NCBI GenBank assembly: GCA_028822885.1
Contig: JAPKCP010000223.1
Coordinates: forward strand, 1-5,430
DNA from: Yoonia sp.
Lineage (GTDB): Bacteria; Pseudomonadota; Alphaproteobacteria; Rhodobacterales; Rhodobacteraceae
DNA length: 5,430 nucleotides
Reading direction: 5' to 3'
Position 1 is the first letter of the stretch, and every line of letters starts with the position of its first letter. Positions 1 through 5,372 of this stretch are shown here, one piece after another. The notes under the pieces are model-generated. The model did no database searches and had not been told where the DNA came from. It saw only the letters and a program-made list of their open reading frames with translations. The translations under genes and the position numbers were made by a program.

Positions 1-689
1 CCGATACCGCCGGCACCAACAAGACCCAAGACAGTCGACTCGCGGATGTTGATGTCCCAGCGAAAGACCGAAATCCCAGCAAACGCGGGCGCGATCTGTG
101 GCACAATGCCGTAAGCCATAACTTGCCAGCGCGATGCACCTGTCGCCATGATCGCCTCAACTTGGGTGTTGTCGATCTCCTCAATGGCTTCGTACAGCAG
201 TTTTGCACAAAATCCGATGGACCTAATCGCAATCGCCACGATGCCAGCGAAAACCCCCGGCCCAATGATCGCAATTAGTAGCAACGCCCAGATCAGCGAG
301 TTAATTGAGCGCGTGGCGACAATGATCAGCAGCGCAATCGGCCGCACAAACGCCACCGAAGGCGTCGTGTTCCGCGCCGCCATAAAGGCCACGGGCACAG
401 CCATGAAAAGGGCAGCTATTGTGCCAAGCGTTGCGATATTGATCGTGTCCCAAATCGGCCACCACAATCTGTCGATATAGGACCAGCGCGGCGGTGTCGC
501 CCTGCCCAAAATGTCGGCAGCAATTTCAGGTGCATCCCAGACGAAGAACCACGTCGTTGCATCAGATATCCGCAACCAACACCACAAAAAGATGGCGACG
601 CCAATTAGCCAGCAGAACCAACGTACCATGGACTGTCCAGTGGTGCGCTTACGCCAGATCGGTCCAGCATCCGTTTCGAAAACAGCCAT
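1..689 (-). CDS. phnE: Second phosphonate-type ABC transporter permease PhnE (3' end cut by window)
   Basis: Inner-membrane permease subunit of a PhnCDE importer. The frame is open from ATG at 689 to the window edge, giving 229 full codons; the C-terminal part lies outside. Hydrophobic segments are visible at about residues 22-40, 82-105, 116-143 and 146-162. The cytoplasmic EAA loop that docks on the ATPase is at about 178-200 (EAIMATG then IVPQIAP). It is followed by the family block WDINIREST and LGLVGAGGIG, which the upstream PhnE shares almost word for word (VDINFRESA, LGLVGAGGIG). The N-terminal third is clearly different and tryptophan-rich (residues about 45-80). The start lies one base after the TAA of the upstream phnE, with AAGG about 10 bases upstream, so translational coupling is likely. 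By analogy with phnCDE1E2 operons it probably pairs with the neighbouring PhnE as a heterodimer. Family assignment is firm; substrate is not. Confidence 0.93.
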   Translation of the reverse strand, partial: MAVFETDAGPIWRKRTTGQSMVRWFCWLIGVAIFLWCWLRISDATTWFFVWDAPEIAADILGRATPPRWSYIDRLWWPIWDTINIATLGTIAALFMAVPVAFMAARNTTPSVAFVRPIALLIIVATRSINSLIWALLLIAIIGPGVFAGIVAIAIRSIGFCAKLLYEAIEEIDNTQVEAIMATGASRWQVMAYGIVPQIAPAFAGISVFRWDINIRESTVLGLVGAGGI

Positions 690-690
690 T

Positions 691-1515
691 TTATTGCACC
701 CTTGCCCGGACAACGCCTGAAATATATTCGAGAGCCATCACAATTCCGATGATGATCAGCAAGATTGCCGCCGCCGTATCGTATTCGTATCGATCAAAGG
801 CAGTGTTCAACGTGGCGCCAATGCCCCCTGCCCCAACAAGCCCAAGGATCGCACTTTCGCGAAAGTTGATGTCGACGCGGTAGATCGACAGACCAACAAG
901 CCGTGGAAGCACCTGCGGAATCACACCGTAATCGACCCACTGCGCCCATTTCGACCCAGTCGCGCGAACAGCCTCGGCTTGGGACCGATCCATGCTTTCG
1001 ATATCCTCTGCCAGCAGCTTGGACAGGAAACCAATGCTCGCAAACGAGAGTGTCAAAAACCCGGCCAACGGTCCAAAACCGAAGATCGCAACCAGCAAGA
1101 TCGCCACGATAATTTCCTGCAATGCGCGGCTAATGGCAATGATGCTGCGACACACCATGTAAACAGGCAACGGTGCGATGTTGCGTGCGGCACCCAGTGC
1201 GATGGGAATAGAGATCAAGATACCCACCACAGATGCCGCGACCGTCATCACGATACTTTCCAGTATGCCGGACCAAATATCAGCAGACCGTGACGTAAAA
1301 TCAGGCGAGGCAAAGGCAGCAACAAAAGCACCACCTCGGTCAAGACCCTCCCAGACGCGCAGCCAGTTGACTTCTACAGATGCAAAGGCTGCAGCCAGAT
1401 AGGCCAGAAAGCCGATCGCCAGTGTCCATCGCAGCCATTGCCGCTTAACCATTGGGGGCCGCCGCCAGCGGGTGCCGAGCATATCATCAAGATCACGATG
1501 GGTTGCGGTCGTCAT
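691..1515 (-). CDS. phnE: Phosphonate-type ABC transporter permease PhnE
   Basis: Integral inner-membrane subunit of the importer, 274 residues, a normal length for PhnE. It has a basic cytoplasmic N-terminus, then hydrophobic stretches at about 29-47, 84-109, 119-146, 148-165 and 246-266. The EAA loop lies at 181-204, with E181, A182, G187 and the I199-P200 pair matching the EAA...G...I.P pattern that contacts the ATPase. The conserved DINFRES block and GLVGAGGIG follow at about 215-233. The ATG overlaps the phnC stop as ATGA (TGA at 1514-1512), and GAGG sits 7 bases before it. The stop TAA is one base from the next phnE start. These contacts place it in a tight phnC-phnE-phnE unit. It forms the translocation path together with the second PhnE; the transported oxyanion cannot be told from sequence. 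Confidence 0.95.
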   Translation of the reverse strand: MTTATHRDLDDMLGTRWRRPPMVKRQWLRWTLAIGFLAYLAAAFASVEVNWLRVWEGLDRGGAFVAAFASPDFTSRSADIWSGILESIVMTVAASVVGILISIPIALGAARNIAPLPVYMVCRSIIAISRALQEIIVAILLVAIFGFGPLAGFLTLSFASIGFLSKLLAEDIESMDRSQAEAVRATGSKWAQWVDYGVIPQVLPRLVGLSIYRVDINFRESAILGLVGAGGIGATLNTAFDRYEYDTAAAILLIIIGIVMALEYISGVVRARVQ

Positions 1516-2306
1516 TCCGCAGCCTCAACGTCGTCTTTCTCATCAACCTTATCGATTGTCGCTTCCCAGTCTTCTGCGCCGTAGATTTCGGTCAACTTAT
1601 CAGGGGTCAAGCCATCGGGTGGGCCGTCAAAAACGATCTCGCCAACACGCAGGCCAATGACTCGCGCGACAAACATCTGGGCCAAAGCCACGTCGTGAAT
1701 GTTGATAATCGCGGCCAAACCGCGTTCGCTACACAGCTCGCAGATCAAGCGCATAATCTGGCGTGAGGTCTTGGGATCCAGCGATGCTGTGGGTTCGTCC
1801 ACGAGCAAAAGCGCAGGATTTTGAATGAGAGCGCGGCAAATGCCGACGCGCTGGCGCTGTCCGCCGGATAGCTCGTCAGCGCGCTTGTCTGCCATATGCA
1901 GCAGGCCGACGCGATCCAGCAAGCGGAACGCCTCGTCGACATCAGATTGTGGGAACCGCCGTGTCAGCGACCGCCAAAACCCAACATAGCCCAAACGCCC
2001 AGACAGCACGTTTTCCATCACGGTCAGACGTTCGACCAATGCATATTCCTGAAAGATCATCCCCATGCGGCGGCGTTCGCGGCGCAAACCGCTCGCACCT
2101 TGCGACGTCAAATCCACATCGCCCAGTGTGACTGTACCTGATGTAGGTTCCACAAGACGGTTGATGCACCGGATCAAGGTGGATTTTCCAGCACCTGAGG
2201 GGCCAATCAACGCCACAACCTGCCCTGCCGGTACCGACATATCCACGGCCTTCAGGGCCTGATCGCCAGTCTTATAGGTCTTCACTAATTTTTCGAGCCG
2301 CAGCAT
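1512..2306 (-). CDS. phnC: Phosphonate-type ABC transporter ATP-binding protein PhnC
   Basis: Cytoplasmic ATPase that powers the importer, 264 residues. All nucleotide-binding-domain motifs are present and intact: Walker A GPSGAGKST at 35-43, Q-loop glutamine Q86 in MIFQEYALV, ABC signature LSGGQRQRV at 146-154, Walker B LLLVDEP at 166-172, D-loop SLDP at 175-178 and switch histidine H204 in INIHDV. The EYALVERLTVMENVLSGRLG region after the Q-loop, and the late IYG near residue 241, are typical of PhnC rather than of amino-acid or nitrate ATPases. The last 15 or so residues are acidic. The start is set by AAAAAGGG six bases before ATG. It lies 92 bases after phnD and overlaps the following phnE by four bases. 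The ribosome binding site lies inside a short hairpin (2314-2328), so initiation may be partly masked. Confidence 0.96.
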   Translation of the reverse strand: MLRLEKLVKTYKTGDQALKAVDMSVPAGQVVALIGPSGAGKSTLIRCINRLVEPTSGTVTLGDVDLTSQGASGLRRERRRMGMIFQEYALVERLTVMENVLSGRLGYVGFWRSLTRRFPQSDVDEAFRLLDRVGLLHMADKRADELSGGQRQRVGICRALIQNPALLLVDEPTASLDPKTSRQIMRLICELCSERGLAAIINIHDVALAQMFVARVIGLRVGEIVFDGPPDGLTPDKLTEIYGAEDWEATIDKVDEKDDVEAAE

Positions 2307-2340
2307 CGTGTACCCTTTTTCAAAAAGGAACGGCTCCGCC
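2307..2340 (-). promoter_or_regulatory. phnC ribosome binding site within a potential hairpin
   Basis: On the minus strand the phnC Shine-Dalgarno AAAAAGGG (2320-2313) is preceded directly by CCTTTTT (2328-2322). The two form the palindrome CCTTTTT-G-AAAAAGG (2314-2328), which in RNA could fold as a 6-bp stem with a UGA loop covering the AAGG core. Just upstream, 2345-2330 can form a second small stem, GGGGCG-GAGC-CGUUCC with two G-U pairs. The bases are seen directly; an effect on phnC translation is inference, since an A/U-rich 6-bp stem is weak and easily opened. Confidence 0.45.
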
Positions 2341-2351
2341 CCTTAAACATA

Positions 2352-2377
2352 CGCGGACGGCCCGAAGGCCATCCGCG
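2352..2377 (-). promoter_or_regulatory. Intercistronic stem-loop with cUUCGg tetraloop between phnD and phnC
   Basis: Read on the transcribed strand, CGCGGAUGGCC-UUCG-GGCCGUCCGCG forms an 11-bp stem, ten Watson-Crick pairs plus one U-G, closed by C-G around a UUCG loop, an exceptionally stable tetraloop. The plus strand would carry a C-A mismatch at the same pair, so the structure suits the phn transcript. It begins about 20 bases after the phnD stop. What follows (UAUGUUUAAGG) has no run of U, so it is not a classic intrinsic terminator. It may block 3' exonucleases and stabilise phnD mRNA, or cause partial termination. A short stem, UCGUC-UUU-GACGA, lies between it and the phnD stop. Structure is seen; function is inferred. 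Confidence 0.7.
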
Positions 2378-2398
2378 CGCTGTGTCGTCAAAGACGAT

Positions 2399-3370
2399 TT
2401 ATTCGCAAGCGTAGCTTACATTGTTCGCCGTATCGATTTGACGGATGACAGACCAGAAGTCTTGGTAGTTCATCTCAAGGAACTGCGCTTCACCGTTCTT
2501 TTCGAACTCTTCTTGCAAGGATGTCCCGTCCCATTCAAAGCTAAAGAACGCATCGCGGATGCTGTCCTGCAGCGCAGGTGTCAGATTGTAGGCCGTTCCG
2601 TAGCCAGTCGTTGGGAAAGTCTGTGATTTGTAGATCGAAATGATCTGATCTTCGCTAACCACATCACGCTCTAACATACGTGCCAAAACCGAATTCGCGA
2701 TCGCGGCGGCAGGATAGTCCTTGTTGGCCACACCCAAAATCGAGTTGTCATGCTTGCCAGAGTAGACTGGTTCAAAATCGGTCCCTGCAGTCATATTGAA
2801 CTCAGATGCGAGGATCGCTGATGGGGCCTTAAAGCCAGAGTTCGATGTCTCGGAGGTGAAAGCCAAACGGCCACCTTTGATGTCCGCAACTTCAGTGATG
2901 CCTGACTCGGGATGCGTGATGATCTCCATCTCGTAGCCAAATGATCCATCTGCACCGGCCATAATGGTGAAGGGACGGAAGCCCGCACAATTCACAGCCA
3001 ACGGGTTGGACCCGGTGTTAAAGCCTGCGATGTGCAGACGGCCCGAACGCATTGCTTCGATCTGGGCGGCGTTGTTCTGAACTGGGAAAAACATGACATC
3101 TTTGCCAGTCTTTTCTTCCAGATGTGTCAGGAAGTCGGCCCATGCGGTCGCATAAACGGCTGGATCCTCAACGGGCGTGTAGGCGAAGATAAGCGTGTCA
3201 GGGTCGATCTGGTCAGCTGGATCTGTTGGAACATCTGCGATAAGATCACCGTCAACATCGCAATAGCGATCATCCAAGTCACCGCGCGCGCATTCTTGCG
3301 CTGCAGCCGGAGCGGCGTTCATTACCAAAGCGGCCAGCGCCGTCGCTGCCAGAAGTTTTGTCTTCGTCAT
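2399..3370 (-). CDS. phnD: PhnD-type periplasmic phosphonate/phosphite/phosphate-binding protein
   Basis: Periplasmic ligand receptor of the importer, 323 residues. The signal peptide is clear: MTKTK, hydrophobic 6-19, then APAAA with likely cleavage before Q25. The mature protein starts with an Asp-rich stretch (CDVDGDLIAD, 37-46) holding C27 and C37; C128 and C322 are the only other cysteines. The PhnD fold follows: YTPVEDP (64-70), NAAQIEAMRSGRLHIAGFN (100-118), a serine-rich ligand motif TSNSG (175-179) and SGKHDNSILGV (204-214). Ser/Thr residues of such an SxSG motif bind the phosphonate group in characterised PhnD proteins. The ATG at 3370 is chosen because AGGGAG lies 8 bases upstream and the signal peptide starts there. 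A longer frame from a TTG at 3448 would run into the Pho box. It is first in the phn operon. Ligand identity remains open. Confidence 0.95.
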   Translation of the reverse strand: MTKTKLLAATALAALVMNAAPAAAQECARGDLDDRYCDVDGDLIADVPTDPADQIDPDTLIFAYTPVEDPAVYATAWADFLTHLEEKTGKDVMFFPVQNNAAQIEAMRSGRLHIAGFNTGSNPLAVNCAGFRPFTIMAGADGSFGYEMEIITHPESGITEVADIKGGRLAFTSETSNSGFKAPSAILASEFNMTAGTDFEPVYSGKHDNSILGVANKDYPAAAIANSVLARMLERDVVSEDQIISIYKSQTFPTTGYGTAYNLTPALQDSIRDAFFSFEWDGTSLQEEFEKNGEAQFLEMNYQDFWSVIRQIDTANNVSYACE

Positions 3371-3441
3371 TTTGATTTCTCCCTGAGGTGCGCGGCCTGT
3401 GGCCGACGCCGTTACTGTCCATGACCCGTTACAAAGAGTCG

Positions 3442-3459
3442 ATAACAATTTTATGACAG
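3442..3459 (-). promoter_or_regulatory. PhoB binding site (Pho box) upstream of phnD
   Basis: On the minus strand the sequence is CTGTCAT-AAAA-TTGTTAT. The first half-site matches the PhoB heptamer CTGTCAT at 7 of 7 positions, the A/T spacer is the expected 4 bases, and the second half-site matches at 5 of 7. It closely resembles the known E. coli phoA box (CTGTCATAAAGTTGTCAC). It lies 71 bases before the phnD start, leaving room for a -10 and a short leader. TGTAAC at 3433-3428 is a possible but weak -10. This predicts PhoB-dependent induction of phnD-phnC-phnE-phnE under phosphate limitation. Confidence 0.78.
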
Positions 3460-3573
3460 TTCCTTGAAGTCTTCAGAAAAACTTTGCAAATCAACCACAT
3501 CAGTATGTGTTGTGAGCGCGGATACTATAGCACTGCACAAGCCCAGCGCTAAATTCTTGGCAACCATGATCAT
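3451..3573 (-). CDS. Possible small ORF (40 codons) in the phnD upstream region, doubtful
   Basis: An ATG at 3573 opens 40 codons and ends in TAA at 3453-3451, inside the Pho box. A second in-frame ATG is two codons in, at 3567. GGGAGG lies about 12 bases before the first ATG, farther than the usual spacing. The N-terminal half (VAKNLALGLCSAIVSAL) could be a short hydrophobic or amphipathic helix; the rest is polar (HTDVVDLQSFSEDFKELS). I recognise no family. A 40-codon open frame is not rare by chance, and its stop lying in a regulatory site argues against it. It is listed only because the start has a Shine-Dalgarno-like sequence. Confidence 0.18.
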   Translation of the reverse strand: MIMVAKNLALGLCSAIVSALTTHTDVVDLQSFSEDFKELS

Positions 3574-3612
3574 TTTGGCTTCAACCCTCCCTGCCCTTCA
3601 TCGACCCAGCTT

Positions 3613-3675
3613 CGACCGCCAACCTTGACATATTTTCGGTTTATGGCTGGATTGATGTTCAAAACTTGGCGGTCG
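3613..3675. repeat. Imperfect inverted repeat with 10-bp perfect arms
   Basis: The left arm CGACCGCCAA (3613-3622) is the exact reverse complement of the right arm TTGGCGGTCG (3666-3675). Pairing resumes inward after a small internal loop: TTGACAT (3625-3631) against ATGTTCAA (3655-3662), with one bulged base, leaving a loop of about 23 bases. It has no flanking T-run, so it is a poor intrinsic terminator. No obvious target duplication flanks it. It could be an operator pair, a REP- or MITE-like remnant, or part of a structured transcript. Confidence 0.6.
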
Positions 3676-3789
3676 TGCTGCGATGATTACATGCGCTATT
3701 AACCCAAAATATATCATACTGCAGCTTGTACTAACGGCAAAAGATCCGCGACAGCAGACTTCTAGCCCAATGAAAACGAAAGAATAAAA

Positions 3790-5208
3790 CTACTCGTGAC
3801 GTCTTACCGCGCCCTCAACAGCCATAATCGATTGGCGAATATCGTCTGACGTGGTCCGGTGATTGACAAGCGCAGCACGCAGGCACGGCCTTCCCTGAAT
3901 AAAGGTCGTTGAAAAGACAGCTTCGCCACTAATCTGCAGCTCAGCCGCTATCTTATTCACATCTCCATGCGCGACATAGAAACAGCACACATTGGATGAC
4001 ACGGGAAATGAAAGCTCCAATACGTCAGAGGCTTCGACCAAGTCCGCCATCAAAGCTGCCTGCTTGCAATTATCGGTAATCGATGCCGAAAAAGCCTCAG
4101 TCCCGATTGATTTGATAGCCGTCCATACCTTCAGAGCTCTAAACCCACGGGACAGCTCAAGACCATAGTCACAGAACCACAGATCACCGCCGCCAAGCCC
4201 CTCTTCCTGCTGTTCGAGATAATTTGGGCGCGAGGTGAACGTCTCAAAATGAAGTGTACGATCATAGATCATGCACGCACCACAATCATACGGCACAGAC
4301 ATCCACTTGTGGAAATCGCAGGAAATCGAATTGGCACGTTCCATACCATCTGTCAGATGCTTCCAAGGCTGATCAGCAAGCTTTGCCCAAAACCCAAACG
4401 CAGCATCCACATGGAACCAAATATCACGTTCTGCGCAGAAATCTGCGATGACGTCCAAGTTATCAAAAGACCCCGTGTTCACTGACCCAGCCGTCCCGAT
4501 GACAGCCAATGGAACCCGACCCGCCGCTTGGTCTTCGGCCACCGCAATTGCCAGCGAAGCAATGTCCATTCTCATGTTTTCGTCTGTATCAACGACGTGA
4601 ATGGCATCCGTCCCATAGCCCATCACCTCAAGTGCTTTTCCAATGCACGAATGGGTTCCACGACGTACGTAAACGGCGATCTTTGGCAGCGATTGAATGC
4701 CCGTCTTTCTGATATCATGACCAAATTGTCTGTTACGCGCGGCTGTTAACGCCAAGATCGTCGCTTGTGATGTCCCAGTCGTTAAGATCGCCGAAGCAGT
4801 ATCGGGCATGCCGGAGACACCCAGCAACCAGTCCAGCGTCGCACGTTCAACTTCGATGGCGCCGTGGTCACGGCCACCGCAATTACTGTTCATCGTAGCC
4901 GCAACTAATTCAGCACCAACAGAGACTGGTAATCCAGCACCATGCACCCAGCCAAAGAATTTTGGGTGCGTATTGCCAGTAGCATAAGGCATGATGTCGT
5001 TCGCCAAATGGTCCAAAGATTGCGCAGACCCGACCCCTGTTGTCGCGTCCCGTAAAGATAACCGATCCGCAAGGTCACTTGGCTTGGGTTGCCACGGTAA
5101 ATCTCTGGCCTGCTTCATGCGGGTGAGGCACTGGTCCATCAATTTATGCATATCGCGACTAAAATCATCCCAGTTTTCTGGATCAAGGTGCGTGCCTTCT
5201 GAGGTCAT
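3790..5208 (-). CDS. PLP-dependent group II amino-acid decarboxylase family protein
   Basis: Cytoplasmic enzyme of the group II PLP decarboxylase family (aromatic amino acid, glutamate and diaminobutyrate decarboxylase relatives), 472 residues, a normal full length. Visible landmarks are NTHPKFFGWV (79-88), the PLP phosphate-binding stretch TTGTSQAT (143-150), H186 in THSCIGKA (expected to stack on the cofactor ring), D268 in HVDAAFGF (pyridine-nitrogen partner), the Schiff-base lysine K301 in DFHKW, and ELSRGFRALKVW near 351-362. Thus all catalytic elements look intact. Start 5208 (MTSEGTHLDPENW) is preferred; a GTG at 5265 would add 19 residues of unconvincing character. The ribosome site is modest (AGAAGAGAA about 8 bases upstream). 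It is separated from phnD by 419 bases, so joint transcription is unproven. The substrate cannot be assigned from sequence; the product should be an amine and CO2. Confidence 0.9.
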   Translation of the reverse strand: MTSEGTHLDPENWDDFSRDMHKLMDQCLTRMKQARDLPWQPKPSDLADRLSLRDATTGVGSAQSLDHLANDIMPYATGNTHPKFFGWVHGAGLPVSVGAELVAATMNSNCGGRDHGAIEVERATLDWLLGVSGMPDTASAILTTGTSQATILALTAARNRQFGHDIRKTGIQSLPKIAVYVRRGTHSCIGKALEVMGYGTDAIHVVDTDENMRMDIASLAIAVAEDQAAGRVPLAVIGTAGSVNTGSFDNLDVIADFCAERDIWFHVDAAFGFWAKLADQPWKHLTDGMERANSISCDFHKWMSVPYDCGACMIYDRTLHFETFTSRPNYLEQQEEGLGGGDLWFCDYGLELSRGFRALKVWTAIKSIGTEAFSASITDNCKQAALMADLVEASDVLELSFPVSSNVCCFYVAHGDVNKIAAELQISGEAVFSTTFIQGRPCLRAALVNHRTTSDDIRQSIMAVEGAVRRHE

Positions 5209-5359
5209 AGCTGGTTCTCTTCTAAAGGATAATTTAAGGACGGCAGTAGAGCATCCGGAAGGCACTCCGCAACAGCACCCGATGAAATTCCTCTAAATTG
5301 TAGTTACACTCGACCTTTCACGCTTTGATGCCGCTCGCTTAATAGCATTTACTGCAGCA

Positions 5360-5366
5360 AAGGAGG
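5360..5366 (+). promoter_or_regulatory. Shine-Dalgarno of the transposase orfA fragment
   Basis: AAGGAGG (inside AAAGGAGG, 5359-5366) is a near-perfect ribosome binding site. It stands six bases before the ATA at 5373, exactly where an ATG would be expected. It matters because it fixes the intended start of the following frame despite the missing ATG. Confidence 0.7.
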
Positions 5367-5372
5367 TGGACC

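Larger units (their letters stand above)
3371..3789. other. Intergenic region between decarboxylase and phnD
   Basis: These 419 bases contain no convincing gene. From left to right there is the phnD ribosome binding site and leader, a Pho box (3442-3459), a doubtful 40-codon minus-strand ORF (3451-3573), an imperfect inverted repeat (3613-3675), and an A/T-rich stretch to the decarboxylase stop. I see no strong intrinsic terminator for the decarboxylase: its stop is followed on the minus strand by TTTTATTC with no GC-rich stem before it. The length of the gap and the Pho box suggest that phnD starts its own transcription unit. Confidence 0.7.

Noticed and set aside
903..1293. Plus-strand open frames opposite the phnE gene (also others opposite phnC, phnD and the decarboxylase)
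   Set aside because: They lie antisense to firmly identified genes, have biased low-complexity translations and no recognisable domains, so they are shadows.
2352..2377. Classical rho-independent terminator after phnD
   Set aside because: The stem is strong but is followed by UAUGUUUAAGG rather than a U-run, and phnC/phnE must be expressed from the same operon; kept as a stem-loop of regulatory or stabilising type.
3371..3448. N-terminal extension of PhnD by 26 residues from a TTG at 3448
   Set aside because: The extension lacks signal-peptide character, overlaps the Pho box, and the ATG at 3370 has its own AGGGAG ribosome site followed by a textbook signal peptide.
3625..3653. Plus-strand sigma-70 promoter TTGACA-17-TGGATT
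   Set aside because: The -10 matches only 3 of 6 positions, no gene follows on that strand, and TTGACA is part of the inverted repeat.
5209..5265. Upstream GTG start at 5265 for the decarboxylase
   Set aside because: It would add 19 residues with no family resemblance and has no clear ribosome site; ATG at 5208 gives a normal N-terminus.
5297..5325. Decarboxylase promoter with -10 TACAAT (minus strand, 5302-5297) near the putative IS end
   Set aside because: The -10 is good, but the hexamer 17 bases upstream is AAGCGT, far from TTGACA; not enough to call a promoter.
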